In this document: piece by piece, positions 16,538-25,380 of the stretch
How the letters are laid out: each line of letters opens with the position of its first letter
How positions within the stretch are numbered: position 1 is the stretch's first letter
DNA from: Burkholderia puraquae
GTDB taxonomy: Bacteria > Pseudomonadota > Gammaproteobacteria > Burkholderiales > Burkholderiaceae
Length of the DNA: 64,000 bases
NCBI RefSeq assembly: GCF_002099195.1
Contig: NZ_NBYX01000003.1
Coordinates: 1-64,000 of the forward strand
Direction of reading: 5' to 3'
Notes under the pieces: model-generated
What the model saw: only the letters and a program-made list of their open reading frames with translations
What the model was told of the DNA's origin: nothing
Database searches by the model: none
Translations under genes and position numbers: made by a program

Positions 16538-18040
16538 TCAGTATTTGTCGCTCTCAAGCGCGTTCTGCGTAAACACGACAGACGGAATCTCTTTCGTCAG
16601 GTCAGCACGGCGCGCGCGCCCGCTCATCCATTTCCATCCGACGACGAGTAGCAATGCGACAGCCGGGATTGATGCAACAGTCCACGTGCCGCCCGGATAG
16701 TCGAATGCCATCAGCACCAGCACACCGACGAGAAAAGCCAGCGTGAGCCATGACGTAACCGGCGCACCAGGCATCTTGAACGGAACATCCTCTGCCTCGC
16801 CTCGCGCAACCGCCGCGCGGAACTTCATCTGGCAGACCACGATGAAGCCCCACGTGCTGATGATCCCGAGCGACGCGACGTTGAGAACGATCTCGAATAC
16901 ACTAGACGGCACCAGGTAGTTCAGCACCACACCGACGACGTATATGGCAACCGTCACAAGGATCCCAGCATACGGCACCGATTGCGTGCTCATCCGCGCG
17001 AGGAACTTCGGTGCGGAACCGCCCATCGATAGCGAACGCAACACTCGGCCGGTCGAATACAACCCAGAGTTGAGGCTCGATAGTGCGGCGGACAGCACAA
17101 CGATATTCATCACGGAACCAATGCCCGATACGCCGAGTGCGCCAAAGAACGTCACGAACGGACTCTGTCCTGCCTTGTACGCACTCCAAGGCAGAAGGCA
17201 CACGAGCAGTACGACCGACGCGACATAGAACAGCGCGATCCGCCAAATCACATTGTTGATCGCACTCGGTAGCACCTTGCGTGCATCCTTGCACTCGCCG
17301 GCCGCGGTTCCCACCAGCTCGACGCCGGCAAACGCGAACACGACGCCCTGCACCAGCACCAACGCCGGCATCAGTCCGTGCGGGAAGAAGCCTCCGTTGT
17401 CAGCAATCAAATGCATCCCGGTCGCGTGGCTTGCAACTTGCCCGCCACTGCCGAGGATCACGGTCCCGACAATCAGGAAGATCACGATCGCCGAGACCTT
17501 GATCAAAGCGAACCAGAACTCCATCTCGGCAAACCACTTCACGCCAATCAGATTCATCGCCGCGACGATGAACAGTGCGATCAACGCAAACATCCATTGC
17601 GGCACAGCAGCGAACGCGCCCCAATAGTGCATGTATAGCGCGACCGCAGTGATATCGACGATGCCGGTCATCGCCCAGTTTAGAAAGTACATCCAGCCAG
17701 CGACGAACGATGCCTTCTCGCCGAGGAATTCACGCGCGTACGATACGAAGCTGCCGCTGCTCGGTCGATGCATCACGAGCTCGCCAAGCGCGCGCAGGAT
17801 CAGAAACGAAAATACGCCGCACACGAGATATACGATCGCGAGCGAGGGACCAGCCGCTTGCAAGCGAGCGCCTGCACCAAGGAAAAGGCCGGTACCGATC
17901 GCACCACCGATCGCAATCATCTGCACCTGTCGATTGCCTAGAGTCTTGTGGTAACCGGCCTCGTGAGACTCGAGCCAATCTTTGCGATTGGCCTCCTCCT
18001 CTTGCGTAGAAAATCCACTTTCTTTTGTCTTTGAATTCAT
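16538..18040 (-). CDS. ansP: L-asparagine permease-like amino acid transporter (APC superfamily)
   Basis: 500 residues from the second of two adjacent ATGs (18040, GGAG six bases upstream). Twelve hydrophobic spans follow the AAT-family N-terminus ESHEAGYHKTLGNRQVQMIA and IGGAIGTGLFLGAGARLQ. HRPSSGSFVSYAREFLGEKA, NWAMTGIVDITAVALYMHYW, AAGECKDARKVLPSAIN and LNSGLYSTGRVLRS match what I know of enterobacterial AnsP closely over the whole length. Family members move Asn or related amino acids with protons across the inner membrane. Together with the adjacent aminotransferase and aldolase genes it may serve a modified Asp/Glu-type amino acid instead of plain asparagine. Confidence 0.85.
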   Translation of the reverse strand: MNSKTKESGFSTQEEEANRKDWLESHEAGYHKTLGNRQVQMIAIGGAIGTGLFLGAGARLQAAGPSLAIVYLVCGVFSFLILRALGELVMHRPSSGSFVSYAREFLGEKASFVAGWMYFLNWAMTGIVDITAVALYMHYWGAFAAVPQWMFALIALFIVAAMNLIGVKWFAEMEFWFALIKVSAIVIFLIVGTVILGSGGQVASHATGMHLIADNGGFFPHGLMPALVLVQGVVFAFAGVELVGTAAGECKDARKVLPSAINNVIWRIALFYVASVVLLVCLLPWSAYKAGQSPFVTFFGALGVSGIGSVMNIVVLSAALSSLNSGLYSTGRVLRSLSMGGSAPKFLARMSTQSVPYAGILVTVAIYVVGVVLNYLVPSSVFEIVLNVASLGIISTWGFIVVCQMKFRAAVARGEAEDVPFKMPGAPVTSWLTLAFLVGVLVLMAFDYPGGTWTVASIPAVALLLVVGWKWMSGRARRADLTKEIPSVVFTQNALESDKY

Positions 18041-18093
18041 CATTGTCTCCGCCATCAATCTCAGATCCGATGTCTTTTCTATAATCTGAAAGG

Positions 18094-18900
18094 TCAGCTT
18101 GATCGCTTATGAAACGCTGCTATTGCCTCCCACATCAGCACCGGATTTGAATACATCGGAAAATGTCCGCAATCCGGGATCTCGGCCAGCTCGACCCCCT
18201 TATCTTGGATGTGCTTCAGGTAGGAAAGCGATGCATTCTGCGCGCCGTACATGAACATCCTCGGCAGCGGAAGACCTACGAACTTCGTCATCAGGTCGCC
18301 GTTGTCCGACAGATCGACCATCGATCGGAAAATCCCGCCGACGGCTTCAGCACGAACCTTGTGCCGCAAGCTCGCCGAATAGAGCGCACTCGCATAGGCC
18401 GGGGCATGGAGCGTCCGCTCGATGAAGTCGTCGAAGAATCGTTGGGCATCGTTCCGCGGATGGTCGACGATCTGACGGCTGAGAAAGCAGTCTTCCGGGG
18501 CGATGTTTCCTTCTATATCGACGAAGCTCAGCACACGCTCAGGCTGCTGGTGTGCGAGCATCAATGAGGTCAACCCCCCCATCGAATGCCCGATCAGATG
18601 GAAACGATCGAAACCGATATGTTCGAGCACGGCACGGGCAGTTTTCACGAGAAACGGGATACTGATCTGCGACAGGTCGGCACAACGGGTTTCGCCGCAC
18701 CCAGGCGCGTCATAAGCGATGAACGGATGCCCGTCAAATGCGGCGTGGCGTACGATATCGGCATAGTCCTCTTTCGTAGAGCCGAAGCCGTGCAGAAACA
18801 CGATCGGTGCTTTGTCGCCGTCGCGATGAATGGCCGAGACGTCGAGCGCCGTGCCGTCGACGTTGAACCGGAACTGCGATCGGATAAATTCACGAGTCAT
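18094..18900 (-). CDS. Alpha/beta-fold hydrolase
   Basis: 268 residues, cytoplasmic. It has FLHGFGSTKEDYADIV (oxyanion hole HGFG), AYDAPGCGET, LIGHSMGGLTSLMLA (nucleophile Ser), and CGHFPMY near the end (catalytic His). It resembles the broad hydrolase_1/hydrolase_6 group that includes enol-lactonases and acyl- or carbamoyl-ester hydrolases. It lies 53 bp from the permease and 79 bp from the aminotransferase gene on the same strand, so probably in one operon. It could cleave an ester or amide before transamination. The reaction cannot be named. Confidence 0.75.
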   Translation of the reverse strand: MTREFIRSQFRFNVDGTALDVSAIHRDGDKAPIVFLHGFGSTKEDYADIVRHAAFDGHPFIAYDAPGCGETRCADLSQISIPFLVKTARAVLEHIGFDRFHLIGHSMGGLTSLMLAHQQPERVLSFVDIEGNIAPEDCFLSRQIVDHPRNDAQRFFDDFIERTLHAPAYASALYSASLRHKVRAEAVGGIFRSMVDLSDNGDLMTKFVGLPLPRMFMYGAQNASLSYLKHIQDKGVELAEIPDCGHFPMYSNPVLMWEAIAAFHKRSS

Positions 18901-18979
18901 CTAAATCACCTTGCACTAATATTCGCGCAATGCGGCCTCAGTTCATTGAAGGTACCGAGGCAGCGCACTGCGGCGACGT

Positions 18980-20197
18980 TCAATCCGCCAGCGTCGTGCA
19001 GAAATCCTGAATCGCCGTGCAAGCGCGTGCCAGGGACTTGTCGTCGAGCGCGTACGCGATGCGAATGTAAGGCCCAAGACCAAACGCACTGCCATGCACA
19101 GTCGCGACACCGGCCTCGTCGAGCAACGCGTTAACCACCGCCTCGTCGCCGTCCAGATGTATTCCTGCACGCGTCGTCTTGCCGATCAGGCCTTCACAGG
19201 AGGCGAACACGTAGAACGCGCCTTGCGGTACCGCACAGTGCAGGCCGGGCGCCTGGTTGAGTTGATCGACGACCAGGTCACGCCGGCGCTGGAATGCAAC
19301 ACGCGAGTGTTGGATGAAGTCTTGTGGGCCCGTCAATGCGGCGAGCGCCGCATGCTGCGAAATCGTCGATGCCCCCGACGTTTGCTGCCCCTGCAGCTTC
19401 TCCATCGCTTCAATCAACCAGCCGGGACCCGTGCCGAAGCCGATGCGCCAGCCGGTCATCGCATACGCTTTGGACACGCCGTTCATCGTCAGCACACGCT
19501 CGCGCAACCGCGGCTCGACCTGAGCGAGCGTGAAAAATTCGATGCCGTCGAAAATCAAATGCTCGTAGATGTCGTCGGACAGCACTAGCACCTGCGGGTT
19601 CGCGAGCAACACCTCGGCCAACGCCTGCAGTTCCGCACGGCTGTAGACCGCGCCTGTCGGGTTCGACGGCGAATTCAGAATCAGCCAGCGCGTGCGCGGC
19701 GTGATCGCCGATTGCAACGCGTCTGCCGTCAGCTTGAAACCGCTTTCTGCCCCGCATGGGACGATCACGGACGTCGCGCCGCAAAGCTGCACGATTTCAG
19801 GGTAGCTGACCCAATACGGCGCCGGCACGACAACCTCGTCGCCCTCGTTAAGCGTGGCCGCCAATGCATTGAAGATCACCTGCTTGCCACCGCTGCATAC
19901 GAGCGTATCGCGCCAGTCGACGTCCAAGCCGTTCTCGCGCTGAAACTTCGCGGCGATCGCCTCACGCAGCGCACGCAAGCCTGCGACTTGCGTGTAGCGC
20001 GTATGACCCGCCCGGATCGCTGCGATGCCCGCTTCGCGAACGTGCTCCGGCGTATCGAAATCCGGCTCGCCGGCGCTCAGCGAGATCACCGCCGCACCGC
20101 TAGCACGCCGTGCGGCCACGCGATCCATCACCTTATAGGTCGCCGACGGACGTGCTGCGGCCAGGAAGCGATTCAGACTTTCTGCCGGTGCGGTCAT
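18980..20197 (-). CDS. Pyridoxal-phosphate aminotransferase, aspartate type (class I/II)
   Basis: 405 residues, ATG at 20197 with GGAGG eight bases upstream and a 4-bp overlap with the preceding RraA-like gene. Fold type I signatures are ISLSAGEPDFDTPEHV, the PYWVSYPEIV region, NSPSNPTGAVYSRAEL (Asn contacting PLP), LSDDIYEHLIFDG (Asp contacting the ring N) and MNGVSKAYAMTGWRIG, whose Lys forms the Schiff base. A C-terminal Arg (IRIAYA) binds the alpha-carboxylate. This is the subgroup I-gamma AspB-like aminotransferase. Next to three 4-hydroxy-2-oxoacid aldolase-type genes, it probably makes the 2-oxo acid those enzymes cleave. Confidence 0.88.
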   Translation of the reverse strand: MTAPAESLNRFLAAARPSATYKVMDRVAARRASGAAVISLSAGEPDFDTPEHVREAGIAAIRAGHTRYTQVAGLRALREAIAAKFQRENGLDVDWRDTLVCSGGKQVIFNALAATLNEGDEVVVPAPYWVSYPEIVQLCGATSVIVPCGAESGFKLTADALQSAITPRTRWLILNSPSNPTGAVYSRAELQALAEVLLANPQVLVLSDDIYEHLIFDGIEFFTLAQVEPRLRERVLTMNGVSKAYAMTGWRIGFGTGPGWLIEAMEKLQGQQTSGASTISQHAALAALTGPQDFIQHSRVAFQRRRDLVVDQLNQAPGLHCAVPQGAFYVFASCEGLIGKTTRAGIHLDGDEAVVNALLDEAGVATVHGSAFGLGPYIRIAYALDDKSLARACTAIQDFCTTLAD

Positions 20198-20838
20198 TGC
20201 GCGGTCCTCCAGCTCGTAAGCCCCATCAACTCCAACGTGCTGCGACCTTCACGCAACGCGTCCATCATCTTCGCCTCCTTGTCGGCACGGGCCTGTCCCT
20301 GCGCCAGCGTCTCTTCGACGTGTGCCGCCGGGATCACGAGGACACCGTCATCGTCCGCAACGACCAGATCCCCGGTCGCCACCGGCGTGCCGGCGAAGCT
20401 GATCGGCTGCCCGACCGACGGTGCGCTGGCCTTGATCGTGCCGCGCATGCAGATGCCGCGGGTGAACACGGGAAAGCGTCGGGCGGTCAGGGCTGCGATG
20501 TCACGCACGCCTCCGTCGATGACCAGACCGGCGACACCGGCAGCTTCGGCCGCCACGGTCAGCACTTCACCCCAGTAGCCCGACACAAAGCCGCCGGTCG
20601 ATACGACGAGCACGCTGCCGCGGGGCACCCGCTCCATCGCAATGTGGATAGACAGGTTGTCGCCCGGCGAACATTCGAGCGGATACGCCGGGCCGGCAAT
20701 CGACGCACCCGGCCATACCGTGTGAATCGCGGGATCGACCGAACTGGTAGCGAGACCCGATGCTTCGTACAGCGTCGACGTGCCAAGCCTGCAGGCTTGC
20801 GCCAGCAGAAGCGAATCGTAGGAAGGAACGTTGGACAT
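20194..20838 (-). CDS. RraA/HMG-aldolase family protein (copy A)
   Basis: 214 residues. LECSPGDNLSIHIAMERVPRGSVLVVSTGG contains the metal-proximal region, LVIDGGVRDIAAL holds the catalytic Arg-Asp pair, and GDLVVADDDGVLVIP is the late signature of class II 4-hydroxy-4-methyl-2-oxoglutarate/4-carboxy-4-hydroxy-2-oxoadipate aldolases. These divalent-metal enzymes split such acids into pyruvate plus pyruvate or oxaloacetate and also decarboxylate oxaloacetate. The length fits the short HMG-aldolase form rather than RraA itself. It is coupled to the aminotransferase by an ATGA overlap. Confidence 0.82.
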   Translation of the reverse strand: MSNVPSYDSLLLAQACRLGTSTLYEASGLATSSVDPAIHTVWPGASIAGPAYPLECSPGDNLSIHIAMERVPRGSVLVVSTGGFVSGYWGEVLTVAAEAAGVAGLVIDGGVRDIAALTARRFPVFTRGICMRGTIKASAPSVGQPISFAGTPVATGDLVVADDDGVLVIPAAHVEETLAQGQARADKEAKMMDALREGRSTLELMGLTSWRTAQ

Positions 20839-20841
20839 GGC

Positions 20842-21522
20842 TCAGCCCTTGGTTTGAAGCTTGTGATAACCGAGTGCTGCGCGTGCGTCGCCCAACGACT
20901 TGCCTTCCGCGATCTGCTCGCGGATACGCGACTCGACTTCCTCGATCTTGCGGGCGATCTCGGCTACTTCCCGGGCACGACCACGCGGCACGACGACGAC
21001 GCCGTTCGCATCCGCCACCACGATGTCACGCGAAGCAACGCGGACGGTTCCGACCCCGACCGTGGTGTTCACCGACTCGACTTGCACGCGGTCCTTGCCG
21101 GTTCGCATGAAGCGACCCGCAGTGAACAGGGCATAGTTGTCGCCGAGCGCCTTGTTCACGTCCCGGCAGACACCGTCGATCACAGTGCCCGCGATCCCGC
21201 GCAGCCCCGCGTACTGGGTCATGATGTCGCCCCAGACCGTGCAATCGGTGCGGCCGTCGTTGTCGATCACGACCACGTCGCCCTCAGCAACGTCATCGAT
21301 GAAGTCGCCGACCGTGCCGGGAGGATTGCTGGCCGGCACGTACTTGACCGTGAACGCCGGCCCCACGACGACCTTCGTGTAGTTCGCCAGCGGCATGATG
21401 CCGAGCGACTGCCCGTGCAAGCCCAGCTTGTCCATGGCGTCGGAGACACCCGGGGTGTCCAGCCCGGCGAACAACGCGACCAGTTCCTGGTCTTCGGCGC
21501 TTGCTCTGTTTGGATTCGTCAT
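20842..21522 (-). CDS. RraA/HMG-aldolase family protein (copy B)
   Basis: 226 residues from the ATG at 21522; the open frame extends further upstream but only into antisense of the neighbouring gene. DTPGVSDAMDKLGLHGQSLG is the family N-terminus, VIDGVCRDVNKALG carries the Arg-Asp pair, and SRDIVVADANGVVVVPRGRA the C-terminal signature. It lies 3 bp from copy A and 28 bp from copy C. It is clearly diverged from both in sequence, so the three are not a recent tandem duplication. Each may take a different 4-substituted 2-oxo acid, or they may act as a hetero-oligomer. Confidence 0.82.
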   Translation of the reverse strand: MTNPNRASAEDQELVALFAGLDTPGVSDAMDKLGLHGQSLGIMPLANYTKVVVGPAFTVKYVPASNPPGTVGDFIDDVAEGDVVVIDNDGRTDCTVWGDIMTQYAGLRGIAGTVIDGVCRDVNKALGDNYALFTAGRFMRTGKDRVQVESVNTTVGVGTVRVASRDIVVADANGVVVVPRGRAREVAEIARKIEEVESRIREQIAEGKSLGDARAALGYHKLQTKG

Positions 21523-21550
21523 ACGATAAAACTCCAAAAACGATGTCGGG

Positions 21551-22210
21551 TTAGCGGACCGCGATGGCCTCGAATTCCTTGTCATGCATGACCTCCGCAA
21601 CGGAGCGCCCGGCGCGTACGGCGGCCACCATGCCGTCCTGGCGACGCGCGATGCGCTCGCCGAGATCGAGCACCTCCTCGATGCGCGCGGCTGGCACAAA
21701 CACCGTGCCGCAGCGATCGGCAATGACGTAGTCGCCCTCGTACACGGTGACACCCGCCATCTGGACCGGGTTGCCCGAGTCAATCTGGATCACGCGATTG
21801 CGCGCGCTGATCATCGTCACGCCACGGCCGTACACCGGGTAGCCGATCGACTCGCTGCCGTCGATATCGCGGCTCAGGCCGTCGATGACCGATCCGCGGA
21901 CCTGCTTTGCCGTGGCGGCGTTGGCCAGGATGTCGCCCCAGCAGGAGATACCGTCGGCACCGCCGGCGATCACCAGCACGCGGTCGTCCGTGTTCACCGC
22001 GTCGATGACGGGCGAAATCAGATGCACGGTGGGTTTGGCATCCGCTTTCGGACCGAGCTGAATCGTGCTCGCGCGGCCAACGATCTTCGGGCAGTCCCAC
22101 AGCGGGCGCAGTCCGTAGGTCGCGCCCGGCAGATCCAGAAAATCGAGCGCATCGGAAACAGTGTTGGTGTCGAGCGCGGCGAGGCGGTCGAGGATGGATG
22201 TCGGGTTCAT
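21551..22210 (-). CDS. RraA/HMG-aldolase family protein (copy C)
   Basis: 219 residues from the ATG at 22210; an alternative start at 22255 would add 15 residues with no better ribosome site. ALDTNTVSDALDFLDLPGATYGLRP is the N-terminal family block, SVIDGLSRDIDGSESIG the Arg-Asp block, and GDYVIADRCGTVFVPAARIEEVLDLG the C-terminal one. It is the promoter-proximal gene of the minus-strand operon and is divergent from a LysR gene across an operator-like palindrome. Confidence 0.82.
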   Translation of the reverse strand: MNPTSILDRLAALDTNTVSDALDFLDLPGATYGLRPLWDCPKIVGRASTIQLGPKADAKPTVHLISPVIDAVNTDDRVLVIAGGADGISCWGDILANAATAKQVRGSVIDGLSRDIDGSESIGYPVYGRGVTMISARNRVIQIDSGNPVQMAGVTVYEGDYVIADRCGTVFVPAARIEEVLDLGERIARRQDGMVAAVRAGRSVAEVMHDKEFEAIAVR

Positions 22211-22256
22211 CACGTTGGGTTCCGTTGACAAGTGTCCCAATCGTCGCGTCGCCACG

Positions 22257-22286
22257 TTGATATGTAAATTCGTTACTTCGTATCAA
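22257..22286. promoter_or_regulatory. Nested palindrome, probable LysR operator
   Basis: TTGATA (22257-22262) and TATCAA (22281-22286) form an outer repeat, with GTAA-ATTCG-TTAC (22264-22276) inside it. The inner part also fits the T-N11-A LysR pattern. It sits in the 191-bp gap between aldolase copy C and the divergent LysR gene, where LysR proteins normally bind. Confidence 0.6.
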
Positions 22287-22401
22287 GCTGATATCATTTT
22301 CGGATCAGCAAAAACCGAGCTACGGAGCCACACAAGCGGAAAATGGGCGCCCTCAACGCATCTCGCATATCGCGGAACATTCCGGACGGAGGCAAACCCG
22401 C

Positions 22402-23322
22402 ATGAGCAATACGATCGATTTCAGGCTAATCAAGCAGTTGTGGATGTTTCTGGCGGTTGCGGAAGAGCAGCACTTCGGGCGAGCAGCGAAGCGCTTGAAC
22501 ATGTCTCAGCCACCATTGACCGAGCAGATCAAGGTTCTCGAGCAATCGCTGGGGCTTCAGCTCTTCTATCGCTCGCGACAGGGCACGCAACTCAGCCCCG
22601 CCGGCGCTGCGATCCTCCCTGCAGTGCAACAATTCACGAGTCAGGTCGAACGGCTGGAGCGTGTCGTGCGAGAGGTCGCCGCGGGTCAGTCCGGCGTGCT
22701 GCACGTCGGGGCCATTACGTCAGCGATGCTCGAGACCGTCCCCCCCCTACTGGACGAGCTTAAGCGGGCTCATCCGGATCTGACGGTCTTCGTCAATGAA
22801 ATCGACAGCGTCGATGCGATTCCCGCACTCGAAGCGGGAGAGCTGGACCTCGCGTTCGTGCGCGTCGACCGAGAAGTCGGAAACGGGATCCTGACGATGC
22901 CGCTTGCCGAAGATCGCCTGGCCGTCGCACTTCCCAAGGATCACACGCTCACATCATTGCCGAGAGTACGATTGCGCTCCTTGGCAGGCGAACAGATGGT
23001 CGTTTCCTCGCGACAGGTCGCCCCGGACTACTTCGACTTGCTGATGTCCGTCTGCCGCTCCAACGGGCTGACGCCGCGCGTCATGCACGAAGTGCGATCA
23101 ATCACGTCTCAAGTCGCCTACGTCGGTTGCGGCCAAGGCGTTGCCCTTGTGCCATCGTCGATGCGCAAGCTGGTGCCCGCGAACGTCGTCGTGAGGCCAT
23201 TGAAAGAAAAGGTGATGGTGGTCACGGCAGCACTGGTTTGGAATTCGAACCGCTACCATCCGATGGTCGATGCCGTGGTTGCGTTGCTGAAAAAGCAGCC
23301 CCCGGCCGTTCCTGATGCGTAG
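22402..23322 (+). CDS. LysR-family transcriptional regulator of the aldolase/aminotransferase operon
   Basis: 306 residues. The winged helix is at residues about 10-68 (FLAVAEEQHFGRAAKRLNMSQPPLTEQIKVLEQSLGLQLFYRS). The LysR effector domain follows with GVLHVGAITSAMLETVPPLL and a VALPKDHTL-type hinge. The QPPLTEQI recognition helix groups it with regulators of aromatic and organic-acid catabolism. Its divergent placement from the RraA-type operon, with a palindrome between, makes it the likely regulator of that operon. Confidence 0.9.
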   Translation: MSNTIDFRLIKQLWMFLAVAEEQHFGRAAKRLNMSQPPLTEQIKVLEQSLGLQLFYRSRQGTQLSPAGAAILPAVQQFTSQVERLERVVREVAAGQSGVLHVGAITSAMLETVPPLLDELKRAHPDLTVFVNEIDSVDAIPALEAGELDLAFVRVDREVGNGILTMPLAEDRLAVALPKDHTLTSLPRVRLRSLAGEQMVVSSRQVAPDYFDLLMSVCRSNGLTPRVMHEVRSITSQVAYVGCGQGVALVPSSMRKLVPANVVVRPLKEKVMVVTAALVWNSNRYHPMVDAVVALLKKQPPAVPDA

Positions 23323-23429
23323 ACGAGCCGGTCAGCTGCCTTGATGGCGTTCGCTGTATCGTGCGCCGGTGTTACGTCGAGCAACCGGTGGCGGCATACC
23401 CGGTCCTCTCGTCCCCATTAACGCATCAT

Positions 23430-24338
23430 TCACGTCTGTGAGAACGGCAAGGGTAACGATCGAGTAAAGCGATCAGCCTCTTGACAAGCGAGATCCGCAA
23501 CGAAGCGGATTGCATCGGATGCGCGGTTTTCCATGTAGCTCACGACCAACCCTTGCGGTCGCAGTGGCAACCCAAACGGGATGACCTCCACCTCCCCGCG
23601 CTCCACCTGCTCCCGCACCGGAGGCAACGGAATCAGCGCATTGCCGAAACCGCTCTTGACGAGCCTCACGATGGCATCGATCGAATTGGCGCAATGGACT
23701 TTTCCCATCGGCACATTCGCGCGCTTGAATACGTCCCGGAGTACGAGATAAGGCTGCGACCCTCGGCTCATCGAGACAACCGGGCGCGTGAGCAGATCCT
23801 GGACGTCCAGGCCGGCCGACGCCGACCCCGGCCTGCCGATCCAGCCCATTGCCATCGGCAGACAGGCCTTGCTGAACATGCCCTCCCCGATCAGTTGATC
23901 GGTCTGCAGGGCAACGTCTACCTCTCCATCGCGCAAGCTTCGATTTAGCCGCTCCGATGATTCCGCGCTCAACTGAACCTCGATCCCGGGATACGACGAC
24001 TGCAGATGCTCGACGAATCCAATGAGCCATGTATGAACAATGGTATCTATCACGCCGATACGCACGCTGCCGAGCAGTTTCCGATCGGTTTGACCAAGCT
24101 GCATGATTTCGCCCTGAAGCTCGAGCATGCGCTCCCCATACTGGATCAATCGTATGCCAACGGGGGTAAGACGCATCTCACGTGAATCCCGATCGAACAC
24201 GCGGGCGCCGATCTCTTCCTCGAGTGCCGCGATGCGATTCGAGATGGCCGCCTGGGTGACATGCAGGCGCTCGGCGGCTGCGCGGAAGCTGCCGAGCTTG
24301 ACGGCAACAAGGAAGCTTTCCAGAAAGCGCGTGTTCAT
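23430..24338 (-). CDS. LysR-family transcriptional regulator (Pxp operon side)
   Basis: 302 residues. The N-terminal HTH reads FLVAVKLGSFRAAAERLHVTQAAISNRIAALEEEIGARVF, followed by RDSREMRLTPVG, and the effector domain opens LGSVRIGVIDTIVHTWLIGFV. It converges with the previous LysR gene and is divergent from the EthD-like/MFS/Pxp operon across a 394-bp gap, so it is the natural candidate for that operon's control. Inducer unknown. Confidence 0.88.
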   Translation of the reverse strand: MNTRFLESFLVAVKLGSFRAAAERLHVTQAAISNRIAALEEEIGARVFDRDSREMRLTPVGIRLIQYGERMLELQGEIMQLGQTDRKLLGSVRIGVIDTIVHTWLIGFVEHLQSSYPGIEVQLSAESSERLNRSLRDGEVDVALQTDQLIGEGMFSKACLPMAMGWIGRPGSASAGLDVQDLLTRPVVSMSRGSQPYLVLRDVFKRANVPMGKVHCANSIDAIVRLVKSGFGNALIPLPPVREQVERGEVEVIPFGLPLRPQGLVVSYMENRASDAIRFVADLACQEADRFTRSLPLPFSQT

Positions 24339-24732
24339 GAAAGAAATCCTGGCAAACGTGTTCGTGTAACGCCACCGCGGAACACGGTGGGCGCGGCTAT
24401 GACTGGCGGACTTTCACCCGAAAAATTTCTACTGTAAATCCCCTAGCAATTGGATGGATACAACGCCTCCATCGGCTATCGAGTACCTGGGACACATCTG
24501 CCCACCGCGCCGTCGCTGCCTCCGTTTCCGGCATCAACCGCCCGGGAAAACCCCACCCAGCTGCCACACCACCAGATCAGGCCATCGCGGCGCCGCCTCG
24601 TACCGGCGTACCTCAACGCCGGGACCACAAGAAAAAGTTATCAAATTTGCGAAGAAATTCCCGTTTGCAGCGCATTTATTGGGTAGAGACGATGCGTCGG
24701 TCCGATCAATATGGAAAGACAAGGAGACGGGT
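24339..24732. promoter_or_regulatory. 394-bp divergent control region of LysR and the Pxp operon
   Basis: No gene recognised. A CCACCG...CGGTGG hairpin occurs close to the LysR start (about 24372-24389), and an AT-rich stretch near 24635-24690 is the likeliest place for the operon promoter. AAGGAG at 24721-24726 is the ribosome site of the first operon gene. A longer reading frame beginning at 24454 runs into that gene, but its extra 93 residues look non-coding. Confidence 0.45.
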
Positions 24733-25380
24733 ATGGAGCCGCGCGGGTTGCTGTTTGTCGCATCCGATATCGATGCACAGGACGAGGACAATTTCAATCG
24801 ATGGTATGACGACGAGCATCTCGAGGATCGAGTCAGGATGGATGGGGTTTTGTCCGCATCGCGTTACGTTGCCGTCGACGGCGGCCCGCGCTATCTGGCG
24901 CTCTACTGGGCGCGCTCAGTATCCGCTTTCGACTCTCCTGCATACGCACATGCGTTTCGTCACCAGACGCCTTGGTCCGTCGACGTGCTGTCGAAGATGC
25001 GATCTCCCGTCCGGCGGATCGGCACATTGCACGCGGAAATCGGCAAAGGATATGGCGGCTGGCTGGCTGTCCTGCAGTTGGACATGTCAGATGAAACCGA
25101 TCGACTCATCGAACAGTGCGCGACGCTGGGACGCACGCTGTCGCAACGCAGCGGCTTCGTCCGCTCATACCTCCTCCTTCCCAACGACGACTTGAGCCGG
25201 CCGCTGCCGCTCGAGGATATGTCCCGCCGCCAAATGCGCCCGATCCTGATTATCGAGAGCAGCAGCCCCTCATCGAACGAAGCGGCATTACAGACTGCAG
25301 CTACCTCGCTGAACGGCTCGTCGGTGGCTACCGCACGGTATGGCCTTGCATGGAACCTCGATGCCCGGGAGTGTGCGTAA
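24733..25380 (+). CDS. EthD/DUF4286-like dimeric barrel protein, unknown function
   Basis: 215 residues, ATG at 24733 with AAGGAG seven bases upstream. The first half (LLFVASDIDAQDEDNFNRWYDDEHLEDRV followed by SASRYVAV) has the FNxWYDxEH pattern of EthD-like ferredoxin-fold proteins. A second, weaker repeat seems to follow (GWLAVLQLDMSDETDRLIEQ). Such proteins are often found with degradative enzymes, but with no assigned chemistry. It is translationally coupled to the MFS gene through TAATG and is the first gene of the Pxp operon. Confidence 0.65.
   Translation: MEPRGLLFVASDIDAQDEDNFNRWYDDEHLEDRVRMDGVLSASRYVAVDGGPRYLALYWARSVSAFDSPAYAHAFRHQTPWSVDVLSKMRSPVRRIGTLHAEIGKGYGGWLAVLQLDMSDETDRLIEQCATLGRTLSQRSGFVRSYLLLPNDDLSRPLPLEDMSRRQMRPILIIESSSPSSNEAALQTAATSLNGSSVATARYGLAWNLDARECA

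Noticed and set aside
24454..24732. N-terminal extension of the EthD-like gene
   Set aside because: The strong AAGGAG-ATG at 24733 and the random look of the extra 93 residues argue for the shorter protein.
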